Part shown: in pieces, positions 11,101-23,325 of the stretch | How the letters are laid out: each line of letters begins with the position of its first letter | Numbering within the stretch: position 1 is the stretch's first letter | NCBI GenBank assembly: GCA_030248295.1 | Contig: JASANH010001516.1 | Location: 62,001-126,000 of the forward strand | Source: Mesodorylaimus sp. YZB2_4 | Lineage: Eukaryota; Nematoda; Enoplea; Dorylaimida; Dorylaimidae | DNA length: 64,000 nucleotides | Reading direction: 5' to 3' | Position numbers and translations under genes: made by a program | The notes under the pieces: generated by a model | The model's input: the letters and a program-made list of their open reading frames with translations, nothing else | Told to the model about the DNA's origin: nothing | The model's database searches: none

Positions 11101-14100
11101 CTACACTCCCACCGTAGCTGGTTTCGTCAAGGACATTTTGCGCGGTCGATCAGCTTCTTCCATCGAACTCGACAGCGTCCGTTGTCTTTCCATGCCAGGA
11201 ATAGCTACGCCGCTTACTGAAAAACACGCAATTTATCCATCCGTCCAAGTAATCACACAGCTCAACTTACACACTCCGCATCCTTTGCAGAACAGAATCA
11301 AAGCGCGAGCCAATTTTTGCGGCTAAAACCAAGACTGTCAGAGCACACTACATTCGAACAGAGCACTCGATCGTACCGCTTCGCTCATGGCGTCTCCCAC
11401 GTCATCGACAACCAACAGGGTCGTGTTCGATTTACTCATGGCTTGATGCATCGTGTACACGGTATGAAGGTGACTGGCTTTCGAACCGACCACCAACAAA
11501 GCGTCAACCCTGGTCATAAGTCGGAAACGGTCAGATTTATCCCCTGGCTCCGCTCAGACCCCTTTCAAATCCTATACCCCCCACTTGATGTCCCATGCCA
11601 TCTAGTGCGCTTTTTAGTGCTTGGCATTGGAATAGCGGAACACGTGTGCCCCCAGGAGTGAAACCATTCTATGAAAGCACCACAGCCCTACGATATATTT
11701 TTGTTAGTTTTCATATTTTTGCCTCTTATCATTCTAAAGTGCCAATTGTTGGGCCATCGTCAAATTCCGTCGTCTCCTCACCCCATCAGACCAAAAGAAG
11801 GGGAATAATGTACCCGTACACAGTTCGTCAGACACATTCGAAATCCTGCAGTATAAGCCCCTCACCTGGTCAGGTCGGACCCCTCTGAAATCCTATAGCC
11901 CCTCACCCCCAGCATCGACAGATTTACCGATCCGGCCGAACCGATCCGACACATGGTACTCATAGTTTGGGATCAGGATAAGGGCGATCAGCCGGACCAG
12001 CATTTTAAATTTGCTGCACATTGCCTGCTTGATAAACACGCGTATGATACACTTTCTGCGATACCATCGGAAAGCAGGATTGCCAGCACCCTCTTAATCT
12101 TTTAAAACCTCCTTTGATTCCAACGGCCTTCCCTAAATCCTCTAATCCTCCTCAAATTTGGTACGTACTCCTCTGAAATTTGGGTTCTCTCCCATAATCA
12201 TGGTCTCTGTGACATCATTTACGTGAATTATTGAATGGGTGTCAGAGGTCAGAGCGAAATCAGATGCAATGGGAAATAAAAGAAATGAATAAGGAGCTTA
12301 ACGATAGTTTGGGATCAGGATCAGGGCGATCCCGATTGGGATCAGGATTTTTTGTTTTGCATATGAGCTTTTTTACCTCACTGAAGCACACTTTTCAGTC
12401 ACACAGCTTTTTTGAAACTTTTTCAACTATCAATTATTATATATAACTTAAAAATTCATTTAAAAAATACGGAGTTCTGATATAGGCCAGATATAGATAA
12501 GCCAAGCCAGCTCATGCCATGTCATGCTTTACCCCTGGCCAAGCACTATGCAGCAGACTCGGGGGCTAGGAAACATATATCTATGTATGTATTGACAATC
12601 AATTTTACCCTGGCGGGAGTCGAACTTCCCCTTTAAGTGCACACCCACCGTGACAGGCAGATATCGATAACCGCTAGGCTACGACCCAGCTTTCCTTACA
12701 TCCCTAAAGCTGCTACAGAGTACGATAAACAGACTGGCCTAGATAGCGTGCTTTTGTCTTTATTTATGCACAATCCATATGCCTAAATCGCTTATTGGGC
12801 CTTAAGGGATAAGTCGAATATTCAGTGCGGCCCAGTAAAAAGTTTTTTATGGCGTGGATTTTGCGCTAGGATGATATGTGGCATGCAGGGTTGGGTGCCG
12901 GGGCGGGCCAGCGGGAAGGCGCGCCCCTCACGCGGGGCGCACTACAGGGGGGGGCCTCCCGCCCCGGACAAAGATTCTTTTTCCCTTCCCCCGCCCCTTT
13001 AAAATGAGTGTAATTAAGCTCCAGGATTGAAAAGTTACTTTTATGACCAGTTTGGTGGCAAAAATGTGCGCAAAATCTTCTTCAAATCTGGGAGAATTCT
13101 GTTCTTAATTCTCTAGAACCTCCTTTGTATTCATCCTATCAGGCTGGTGGGAACCCTGTGAAAGCGACTGGTTACAACAAGTTTTATTTGTCTAAAGAAT
13201 ATGCTTTCGTTTGTCTAAAGAAAGAATAGAGATCTGTCGTTTATGGTACTGTAGAAATGAAGAAATGTAAAACAATCTAAAATCGGTTTTTTTAATCAGT
13301 GAATGAAGAAGCACAAAGCTTGCGCAGAATTTTGTACATAGTTTTGGGCTTGGGATCGGTTAGGATCGGATCGGGATCCGGGCTGAGGGTCGGATCGGTC
13401 GATGCTGGCCTCATACTCTACAGGTGAAACCGCCAGCCCTCGCTTTCGAAAGGTAATTATGGCAAGAACTGCTTTTGAAATCCTATAGGCCATACCGACT
13501 GCGCTACCCCAACTCTTACTTCAATTTTGACGCCAGCGTGGTCGACAAATCGCTTCGTTTCAAGAACGTATCCATATAGCGTCCCAAATTCATGGCATTC
13601 ATACGCTGTTGTAAATCCTCCATATACATCTTCACTGTATCCGCCTTCTCTCCGATATTCTGAAACATAAAGCACACTAAAACCCGTGAAATCACGTATC
13701 CCATAAGCAACCACACACGCACACGTCGGCCCAACGTGCACAGCATTTCCAACAGGAATCATCCAAAGTAAAAGAAATCAGTTTGGGGAATGAAAAAGTG
13801 TTATATTGTTTACATTTCTACGGACATGCCGTACGTTATACGTACCCACTGTCCCTTGGAAAAGTCGAATACGGACTATAAAGAGGGTCACACCTGATTC
13901 CATGTCAGAAAAACACTCTTTTTTGATGGAAAAAGATTTTTAAACCAAAAGTTTCTACTCAATTATTCTACAACTCCTTGCGTGATAAAATTCTACGAAA
14001 AAACTAAACCATGCCACGACATTCAGAAAGTGAAATATGCAAGGTGCTTAAGAGCAGTGAAACCGAAGACACTCGAACAACAGAACGGACAACACAACTA

Positions 14101-17100
14101 TCTCGCTATATTTCAAACCCATCTTACCTCCTGATAAAGTGATATGACGAACAATTACATAAAAGAAACAGGCATTTCAGAGGAACAATTAGTATCAGCA
14201 TCCTTCCCCGCCCAAAGCAAATAAGTGTCTTTTGTTGTCATAGACATTTTAACTAAACAAGCTTTCTTCCAAAAAAACATCAACTTAAAAACAAACTTAT
14301 GCTGGTTGTCAATAGAATAGTGTAACTCAAAAGTGCGCAGAATGGTGGCTAACCCATTCGATACAGAAAAAAAGTTCTTACCTGACCAAACTTATGGAAC
14401 GTTAGATATTCCCAGGCTGATTGATTCATTCCATGGGAACCTAGTTTCCAATTGATAACCTTGATTAAAGAAAAACCACCCGTAAATAATTGGCTATTCA
14501 TAAAACCAATGTTTCCGTTCTCACCTTGTCTTTTATGTATTCGAACACGCCAGCAGTGGTCGACGTGCAATGAATCAGAATTATACCCAAGACGCGATTC
14601 GGATGCGCCATCTAAAATAACAAGCATACATTGTGCGGTGCCCCAAAAGCCTTAGCTCAACTGCCTCTCACAAGGGAGCAGTAAACCCTGCACACGAGAC
14701 AAGTCAGGCCCCCGAAGTCCATTTTGTCCAGACCCTTCCACGCGAGACCGTGCATAGACCAGTCACACGCCAGCTACCCTCTCTCCGCATGAGGGCATCC
14801 TGGACACGACGCCAGCTTCCTCGGACAATGGCAGATGGGGCCTAAACCCTGTCAGTGGTCGACAGTGTCACAGGGTTCAGGGCTGGCTACTCCTTTGGCA
14901 TCCGTCTCTCGACGGTACCAGGTGTCACCCACAGCCACAGCCTGGCGTCCATGTCAGTAAAGGTTTATGGTTTATAAAACGACCTCCCACACTGGGAGTC
15001 GAGCTCAGCATAGCCTAGCCAGTCCCCTACAGATCCAAGTTCCATCCAAACATGAACTTACGGCGAAACGACAAATAACGTTCGCTCCTGCTCCTTCGCC
15101 GATTCCAATCACGGTTTTCACGCTAAAAAATTGAGTAATTATCTTAAATTCAAATAATTGCTTTGCACTCACTTAAATTCATCCAGGATAGCCGAAAAAT
15201 CTTGCCCAATCTGATCCAGCGGGGGAAACTGGTACCTTAAAAAAGAATATATAAAACAAAGGAAAGTAGTCCATATATTCCTTTACCCATCGGGAAGATT
15301 AGGAGCATGATCGTCTTGGCCTGGCAGGCAAACGTGCAAGAAAATAGAACGGCTGCGCACATCCTGCATACTCGGATGCATAATAAATGGATAAAAGCTC
15401 CGATCTGAAACACAAGGGTCGAAGTGTGTCAAGTATACGAACATAGCTCGCACACATACAATCCACATTATACGCAGGGCAGTGTAAGTTACTCTCTGCT
15501 TCCTTCATTGCGACCTCATGCTGTCACGCAATTACGTTTTTTTTATTCTGTAAAAGTAATTTAAACCTATTTTTCCTAGAATTTTCGTGATACTATGCCC
15601 AATGCCTACCTGCCGTGCGCGGACTACAAGATGTCCTATCATAGCAAGTTACCCCTGCATGGAATCCTAGTCGAATTAAGAAAAACGTCGGCTGCACATT
15701 TTGTTGCCCTATAAGGGTGCGACTGGTCAATGCTTCGACTCGCTCCCTTGCACGCTGCCTAAAGAGGCGAGCAAGCGCGTAAAACTAAAAAAGAATCAAT
15801 CAATTCGGGTGCAGCGCGGCTATCGTTGACATAAGGACTTAATGTGTAAGACCTCCTCGTCTCCTCCTTTTGACTGATGTCGGTGTGACTATGCGCGAAT
15901 AATAGCTCAAATGCTCGCGATAAAACCGCTTCTAGTCTCCTCATACTTCCGGTTATGCAAAACAAACGGAGATTGCACTAAAAATTAGACAAAACTCAAG
16001 CCACTCTATCTTCTAAACATAAATCTAAGCATAGCTGCTTTCACTCACAAAAACACCAGTTAGAAAAGTCAACATTTACTTACGGTTGGTGCCAATGTCG
16101 TGGCATGTTATGAAAAACGTTTTGCCTTGACGCTCCTCGTAATTTCCCTAAAATTTACAAGAACCCAGCTTCAAAAAAGCTGTAATAATAATCTCTGTCC
16201 TTGCTTTTGTTCACTGTGCTATACACATGGTATAAACACCACACGCCGAGCGTAATTTGAGTTCACTAAAGCAAGATAGACCTTCAGCAAGTACTGTCTG
16301 TTTCCTAGGGAACTTAGAACTGGTTCTCTTCTGGATACACCAACAAACAACACATAGGTGGTGAACGTAGGCGAAATAAAAGAGTATCTGATGGGAGCGC
16401 CAGCTTACATATTATCCTTGCCAAAACCTGAAAGATTGAATAATTGCAGCGATAGATGCTCCAAGGTGGGTTTGTGATTGCACTAAACAAGCTCACTCCC
16501 GCCCAACCTATCAAATTTTGAAAATTTTGAAAATGTTTGTGCATGTTTGGAAGACACAACCAAAATAGAATGTTGATTTTTTGACACACTGTACATACCT
16601 GAACGAAAACTTTGACGACTCCTAGAGTCGGCGTTGATACTTCTCTCACCTAAAATAAAATAAAACCTTCAGCATAGACTCATTCTCAGAGCTTTGCTAA
16701 TGCTTTCGATATCGACTTTTCAGACCAATGCCGCCATTCGTAAACAACAAATGTGCTAGGACGCGTACACGCCCTGCTTTAGCAGATAGGAGGAAAACAA
16801 ACCTTGGCACTGACTATGCAGTCAGAAACGTGCGCAAGGTCAAGGGCGCTTGATGTAAGCAGATGGTAGGCTAGGAGATAACTAACCATAGCATGCTGCA
16901 GTTAATCTATGCAGCTATAGCACAGGCTTTATTAGGTGTCTGCTCGGTTTCAGAATTTCCCCATAACTTCAAAAAAATAAAGCACACTCTCTAAACAGCA
17001 TTTTTCCTTGTTAGCTGCCCGGCGCGCGGCGCATGATTTGTTTGCTGGCCTCCGAACCAGGATGTAGGAAGGTCGGGAAGAGCTTTGCAAAAGATGAGCA

Positions 17101-17441
17101 AATACGGCCGTGAAATAAAACCATACCGAGACAATCACTCCAGTTGCATTTGCCTACGATCCATAATTCAATATAGAACTGCTGCCAACAACGAGGAGGG
17201 ACGAAAAAGCACATGGGCCAATCAATACCTGGTTGCTTGAGCATTCAGCGGCCCCCCAAAGAGCCGTTGCGAAAACACCCCAGATCCAAAATTTAGTGCA
17301 TTCAAGAACTCTTATCGTTAGCACGAAGTGCCCACTTCTTCCGTATCTCATGTAATGATGAAACGTGAACCGCCGATGCACCTTATGGTCAGAACAGGGA
17401 AGCACACTTACGGTGATATCAGGAGGAGTAATATTATCCAT
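11101..17441 (-). CDS. NDRG family protein (alpha/beta-hydrolase fold)
   Basis: N-myc downstream-regulated family; these proteins have an alpha/beta-hydrolase fold but lack the catalytic triad and act in stress response, differentiation and trafficking. Twelve exons join in frame, reading from the 5' end: 17412-17441, 16599-16649, 16084-16147, 15287-15404, 15173-15235, 15062-15122, 14525-14611, 14382-14459, 13520-13659, 11377-11509, 11271-11322 and 11101-11216. The product is 330 residues. Family landmarks in order are FFITCHDIGTN, HPSMQDVRSRSIFLHVCLPG, VIGIGEGAGANVICRFA (nucleophile-elbow position, with Gly-Glu-Gly instead of a Ser elbow), LIHCTS, VDALLVVGSK, TTLLVVDDVGD, QKLARALILFCKGCG and a Ser/Arg-rich tail after GMERQRTLSSS, the region phosphorylated in relatives. 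The stop is TAG. Introns are inflated by SINEs and dispersed repeats, especially the 2-kb intron 11510-13519. Confidence 0.92.
11950..12350. repeat. GGGATCAGG-type dispersed repeat, two copies
   Basis: The phrase TAGTTTGGGATCAGGAT is present at about 11965 and again at about 12306, each followed by AGGGCGATC. Related GGATCGG strings occur at 13340-13410 and inside the MITE at 40058-40483. It lies within an NDRG intron. Confidence 0.6.
12104..12163 (-). repeat. AGGATTAGAGGATTTAGG dispersed repeat, copy 1
   Basis: On the minus strand this reads GAGGAGGATTAGAGGATTTA followed by TTGGAATCAAAGGAGGTTTT, nearly identical to plus-strand sequence at 41587-41640 in the DNAJC28 intron. A shorter relative is at about 40536-40575. 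Confidence 0.7.
12604..12692 (-). repeat. tRNA-Asp-like pseudogene or SINE head
   Basis: On the minus strand there is a D-arm-like GTAGCCTAGCGGTTATC, an anticodon-loop-like CTGTCAC (GTC) and a T-arm-like GAAGTTCGACTCCC. The segment between anticodon and T arms is long and contains GGTGTGCACTTA, which is not normal for tRNA-Asp. A similar insert is found at 56069-56148, so this is more likely a retroposon family than a working tRNA. Confidence 0.5.
14640..15045 (-). repeat. SINE family A, in NDRG intron
   Basis: On the minus strand, a GGGGACTGGCTAGGC...CGACTCCCAGTGTGGGAG head is followed, about 200 nt later, by GTCCAGGATGCCCTCATGCG, the shared tail block of the copies at 6918, 9545 and 40790. 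It fills the intron between the exons at 14525-14611 and 15062-15122. Confidence 0.65.
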
Positions 17442-18552
17442 GGTGCTTAGCGTATAAACTGAACGAATTCACTCGCAAAATTCTTTTCACCCCGTCTGAT
17501 GATACGATTTTGCCACTACAGAGTAGCGTGCTTGGGCGATTACAGATCAAAACCGGTTCTGGCCAAGTTCTCGCAAGTGTTTTGCTGCTGCCGCCAGCCA
17601 GCTGCTTCTCCCCCCTTCGATCTTGACCTCGCTCTTGGCTGTCGCGCACCTATGCGTTTCGCATAAGTGTCGATATACTTGAAAATCTATAATGGCGGGA
17701 GTTTAAATTTTTGAACCTCAAGAAGCAGAATTTGTGCATGCATCAGTGAATAAAGATTTTTAATAAGCGCAGAAAAATTCTTAGACCAGTTTGCTAGCTC
17801 TGCATCTTGATATTTTCCTTACGCTGTCCGATCCAGAGTGACGCAACCTATATGAGAACTTTTGATATATTGCAGATGTGACCGCCACTACGATCCAAAG
17901 TGGTGGCTTACATTGCGAATCAAAGGCCCAACCTTCTGCTGCTTATTGTCATGCGCGCGATCATTGCTTGCACACTCACGCGTCTACACTTGCATCGGGA
18001 GAGGGCCATCCATGATTGTAGACAGTGCGGTTTCCCCTGTCTCAGTGCTCATAACCACACCCTACTGGACTGGCTATACTGATCACAAGGTATGATGCAA
18101 AAACAAGAATTTGTTTATTACCCTCTCAGACAGTCTCCAAATGCTGTGATCGAATCTCACAGCTGACATGCCTTTGCATTTGAAACAGTACCTCTGATCA
18201 GCTGTAATATGATCAAAAAATTTAAACTCAACAAAAGGGTCCCCATTGACCCGGAAAAAATTTTTTCCCATCCCATTTCAGCCAAACTTCCAGTCCGATC
18301 GAGCCCTCGACAAGCCAAGTTGTTATTTTAAATTTAGCGCGTTTTCTGATTCTCAGGTACATTGACTGTAAAAGTTCATGGTGTGCGGCATGCGCGGCAC
18401 GTGCGACAAAATGACCACCTATCCCATCCATGGATATACTATAACCATGATCCCATCCATTCCATTGTTTTCAACCCGCGTTCTATTCTTCGTCAAACTT
18501 GCGTGGACCAGCTTCACATTTTCCTCGTTCGCTAGTTTCTTTTTTCATCGGA
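17442..18552. other. Shared upstream region of NDRG (-) and Topors (+)
   Basis: About 1.1 kb between two start codons on opposite strands. It should hold both promoters and 5' UTRs. No TATA box at a sensible distance and no further coding exon was recognised. Confidence 0.5.
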
Positions 18553-21480
18553 ATGTCATCTCCGGTGTCCCGAGCTTCGACTATTTCTCCAACCAAATCT
18601 TTGGATTCGAACAATCGCGTTGATCAAGAAAAAATGGCCAACGGCGAAATAAATGGAAAGGACCACGAAGTTTCAGATACGGATAAGCCAAATACAAACC
18701 TTCATCATCGATTGAATGGTTGTAAAACGCCCGAGAAATGTCCTATTTGCCTGACTATTCCTCAAGACCGTTCGTACACCGACACTTGTTATCACGAATT
18801 CTGTTTCGTCTGCTTGTTGGAATGGTCGAAAGTAAAGGCTGAATGCCCTCTTTGCAAGCAGAAATTTAAAAATATCATTCACAATATCCGCTCAATTGAT
18901 GATTACGACAAATATACGATTCCTGAGGCCACTGAATCATTTGGCATCGACGATTCGGGCCGACGTTTTCGGTTCCCAACAACAATGACGGTAGAACGTG
19001 TGGAGTTACTTCGCCTTATTCGTCAGTTACATTTGCAGCTAGAGGTAAGTTGGACCTGCTTTTTGTTGGTGGTATGTTTGAACTCTCCGCGCGTACTGGC
19101 CGCCTTATACACGGAGAGCAGTATGTGGTTTCCTTGACTGGCCGCCGCATAAAGCGTATCAGCTGCTTTCGTTGACTGCTCGATATTGAGGCGAGGCAGA
19201 AACCCGTCGGGTTGATATCTCTAGTTCTATGACTAGTAGGCTTGTCTGCAGGGTTTTGAGACCATCCACTCCCGTGGTATCTTCTCCAATGCAGGGCTAT
19301 CCCGCCTATAACACCTTGCTGTTTGTCCAGTGGGTATATCTACGTGTGGTATTTTTGCAGTATATGCGTGTTGTCCGGACGTAATTCTGACCTTTTTCCG
19401 ATCCCTTTTAGGAAATGCAGCGAAATAATCAGATTATTCAACAAAATCGTCAAATGTACCTAAGTCGATTAGCACGCGTGCGTCGCCTCCGTCACTTATT
19501 TGAAAGAAGCAGCGAACGGCGAGAAAGATTAACAGCAACGTCCGATTTCCGCCGAGTTGTTTATGAAAGACGATTAAGAACCATTCCTCCGCCACCAGGA
19601 GGAGCACGCAGATGCAGCCCGGAATTTTTTAATCGAAATCCAGCTTGCCTTCATCGTCTAGTGCCGTGGCTCGATCGAGAATTGAACGTACTTCTTTCGG
19701 GAGAACCTGGTCGAGTTAGTTTCCTCATGGATTTGATTCGCAATATGCTTATTCGATGGCCGATTGACAGCGCCGAAAGTCGACGTTTTTTGACCCCATA
19801 CATTGGAACATACACTGATGCGTTTCTTCACGAATTCCATAATTTTGCTCGGTCACCATATGAGACAATGGAAGAATACGATCGCAATGTGCAATACGAA
19901 TCTTGGCGAGACGTCAGGGCTCGCCAACGTGGACCAAATGACGCGCCTCCTGAAATAATTATTGGCAGCAGTCCGTCACCTGAACGGATTCAAGAAGTTG
20001 ATATCGTTGGCTCATTGCCAGGTAAGTTTTCTTGAAGTCGTTTAAGTACGTTGTGTTCTGTGCTCAATTTGTACCTGATAGAAAATCATTATCTTTTCCA
20101 GGTAGCTCGGCTCCAGCTCACAATCCTAGTCCACCACCAGATCGGCCGTGGTCATCGTATAGCATGTCTCGAAGACCCTACGTCGACAGGTACGCAGGGC
20201 ATCGTTCAATGGCGCTGCTAGATCGTTGCCAAGAGCTATTAGAAACGAATCTTATGTTGTTGGATTCCCGCCGAAGGATCGAGGCTGCCCGACGAAATAG
20301 AATTGCAGATTTGGCCAACCAAGCGATACCGAGGAATCGTACGTTGAATTCGACAGTCGAACTGTTAAGTAGCTCAAGTGACGAAGACGATAGTCCTAAA
20401 TTAGATCCCACCGCCCGTACGCCGCCGTATTTATTGTCATCACGGAAAAGAAAGTCGAACGTGACAACATTGTTCCAGTCAAGTGGAAAACGACGACATT
20501 TGGTGCCCCGATCAACGACATCAACGGCTGGTTTGTCAGATGCTGATGGTGCTGGTCCTTCGAGCGCGGTGGTTGTGGACGACGATAGTGAAAGTAATCG
20601 TGGACGAACAGAACCTTGCCCCGATTTGCTGTTGCCTTTTTCACCCGGTCCAAGATCGCCGGATTCGATTGTGGTCAATTCTGAAGTGGAGTCGCCTTCT
20701 GAATCATCGACCCGTGATCATATTACAAGCTGCAGGGGTGCAGCAAGCGTGGAAGAAACGACTCCAGTGGTATCTTCGCCTTCGGTTTATCACACTCCGT
20801 TGCACATGCGGTCGCCGTCAATAACTGGTTCTGTCGACCTGTGGTCGCCTATACGATCTTACTCAAGTCGACGAAGTTCATCCGATTCAAGCACTGGTGG
20901 CGATCAATATAGTCCATCGACACCAAATTTACGATTAAGGCGATCGTCGCGTAGATATAGCCCGATTTTGAATGGCGGCACCAGCAATGACTCTACTCCA
21001 GTTCATTGGAGTGAGCGAGGATGGCGCGGCTACCCAGATCATCGGTATACGGTCACGAGTCATAGCTCCTCGCCGATCAATCCTGACGAAGTGCAAATTG
21101 TCGCAGAGATGAAGCCAAAAGGCTTACGCACGCCAGAGTTGGTGACTTTAAACGACGATGACGACTGCATTGAAGAAGTGGATCGAAAACCAAAGCTGGT
21201 AGTGACGACAACTGATGACGGTCCATCGACTAGCGGGACCAGTACCAGCCGACGAGAGCGGTCTCGGTCGAAGGAAAGACGGCATAAGCATCGCCATCAA
21301 CATAAGCATCGTCATCGTGACCACAGCAGGCACCGCCACGGGCACAAGAAAAATAAGAAGGAAAAGAAGGAGAAAAAAAGTAAGCGAAGTCATCGGGAGA
21401 AAGAAAGAGGCGATGATAGGAAGTCACGTTCCCGGAGGAAGGAAGAGGGGCAGCAGAATGGTCGACATAGGTCTGTTTGA
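18553..21480 (+). CDS. topors: E3 ubiquitin/SUMO ligase Topors
   Basis: RING-type E3 that also acts as a SUMO ligase in relatives, nuclear, with p53 and topoisomerase I among known partners. Exons 18553-19044, 19412-20021 and 20102-21480 give about 826 residues. The RING (CPICLTIPQ ... CYHEFCFVCLLEW ... CPLCKQKF) lies near residues 60-100 and is followed by the Topors-specific NIIHNIRS and YDKY block. Exon 2 carries the conserved region PEFFNRNPACLHRLVPWLDR through YDRNVQYESWRDV. Exon 3 is low complexity, rich in Ser, Asp/Glu clusters and an Arg-Ser/His-Lys-rich C terminus (RSRSKERRHKHRHQHKHRHR), as in other Topors proteins. The ATG at 18553 was chosen because the upstream open frame has no family features; 18634 is an alternative. 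Confidence 0.9.
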
Positions 21481-21723
21481 CGGGTTAGTGACAGTCATTT
21501 ATGACATGCGTGTTACGACAAGCCAATGCGCGCACAGTTTTGTTTGGCTTTATCGGTATTGAATTTAGGGTCTCAGTTGGTACTGAGCACTGCAATGTTT
21601 TTTATATTTGCGTCATATTGTCAAAATTGTGGGTACCTGTTTGGTGTTTGTGTACATATTTGACCTTAATCAGTGAAATGAAATCGAGTTGATTGATAGT
21701 GTCGCGTAAGGAAATTGCGCTTG

Positions 21724-21729
21724 AATAAA
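21724..21729 (+). terminator. Poly(A) signal of Topors
   Basis: AATAAA 244 nt after the Topors stop codon, in AT-rich sequence on the coding strand. Confidence 0.6.
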
Positions 21730-22646
21730 TTTGTGGACAGTGATGGCGATACTTTCAGCTAAGGGTCTCTGGCGAACTGACAAACTAATCGTAAGTGCAA
21801 GAATCAACAGGGTCAGCGTCTGATTCTCTTGCTGTGTGCCCACTTGACGACTGGGGAGCTAGTCGATGAGTTTGCTCCAATGTGGCTAGTCCGCAGATGG
21901 GGTCGCTGAGGGCCAGGGTTGGTCTTGGGTTGTAATTGGTCAATCAGTGAAAGAATAAAAGGCTGGTGATAAAGAGGGTAATACCGTGCCTATACATACA
22001 GTTTCCGAAATTACAGCTCACAAACGCTCGCTTGTAAGGCGAATGCTGGATGAAAAAATGGAAAACACTGCACGGTACTTTAGGGCCATGGGTTTGTATC
22101 AGCCGCATCGCCGTCAAGCAGATGCCGCCGTCGTCTGAGGTGAAACAGCTTGCGCCTTCCTTTGGTCAGCCCAAGTTTTCTCCTGAGCGAGCTAAGGATT
22201 TCGACCATGTAAAGGCAGAGCTGTAGCTGTGCAAACTGTAAGGCTAACAGCGTATTTGCAATGGACCTGTTCTCTTCTAGCTTTAGGTAAGGGCCTGGTG
22301 TGCCTCGTCGAGGAATGAAGATTGGTCGTTGTGATTAAGTCATGTGCTCTCAGCAAAGAAACAGGCATGGAAAACAGAGAAACGTGACTGGCTGAATGGC
22401 TTAAGTGAACCCTTCTTGCATGTGAGAGCATGCCACGCCGCTCAGGCTCAACACACCGCACCAACACAGACAGCTTTCGTCAGCATCCGGTCGCTTTTCC
22501 GAGCGCGTGTGTTCCTTGCTCGGTTTTACCGCTTTGCTGGTTCACAACTCACACAGGTTTCGTTTTTACCTCACGACAGCGACGACTCGCGACACAGCGA
22601 ACGCGGACATCGCATCGGTCACAGAACATGGCATCGCACCGCACCT
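21730..22646. other. Intergenic, Topors to LIM-protein remnant
   Basis: No supported gene. The region becomes GC-rich after about 22.4 kb. The plus-strand open frames at 22344-22867 are antisense to the proline/alanine-rich tail of the minus-strand LIM gene. Confidence 0.5.
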
Positions 22647-23325
22647 TTATCTCATCGTCTCATCACTGGCCCTCGACCGGCGCGGCTTCTCCTCCCTCGG
22701 CAGCTGGCGGAGCTTCTCCTCCCTCGACGGCTGGAGGCTCGGCAGCTGCGTGGTCTCGACTGTTTGCGCCTCGCCTTCGGCAGGAGCTGCGGCAGGTGGT
22801 GGTGGTGGCGGCGGTGGAGGCGCTGCTGGCGCTGATTGCTGCTGTTTGGCGGCATTCGCTGCATTAGCCTAAGCGTCAGCGCCCGCTTTCCCTCGGATCA
22901 CGCGCTCCTGTTGACATTTCACCTGGCAGTAGATTTCGCCCTTCATCAGAACTTGCTGGCCGGGTCCCATCGGCCGTTGGCATCCAGCGCATCGGAAGCA
23001 CTTCTTGTGCAACGTCTTGCCTTGCGTCTAAAAGCGAAGCGACAATGGGCGCAGGAGCTCGAATCAAAGAAAGCATCACTTACCGAAAGGCCGTCACCCT
23101 CGGGGTCGCCTGCACGCATTGCACCGCGGCCGGAAGAGTTTCGCGAAGCAGGTCTCGTAGAAGACTCGGTTATTGCGGATCTTTTCGTGATCGTCGGCGC
23201 CCAACACCGCCTTTGTAGAGACCGCACGCACATCAAGCAGTTGAAGTGGAACATTCGCTTCCCAAACTCGCGCGACTGGCCGCTGATCACCTTGCTGCAC
23301 TTGCTCAACATGTACCCCACCTACC
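22647..23325 (-). pseudogene. Broken LIM-domain protein gene
   Basis: Two tandem LIM modules are visible on the minus strand. The second (exon 22869-23027 plus the end of 23084-23325) has CNAC, LHKKCFRCAGC and GEIYCQVKC. The first reads CSKVISGQ ... GKRMFHFNCLMC ... FYETCFAKLFRPRC. Lesions: a reading-frame change near 23210, a surplus C in the C-run whose complement is 23102-23105, and an in-frame TAG (22869-22871). That TAG is followed by 74 more open codons in the same frame (QQQ, poly-Pro and Glu/Arg-rich tail) ending in TAA at 22647. In LIM1, three expected zinc ligands are replaced (Leu for the first Cys, Ser after CVR, Tyr in VFYETC). The intron 23028-23083 has proper GTAAGT and TTTTAG ends. 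I read it as a decaying gene; assembly error could explain the indels but not the lost ligands. Confidence 0.65.

Noticed and set aside
22344..22872. Plus-strand frames of 120-163 codons
   Set aside because: They are antisense to the Pro/Ala/Glu-rich tail of the LIM gene; Ser/Arg/Gly-rich low-complexity products without motifs.
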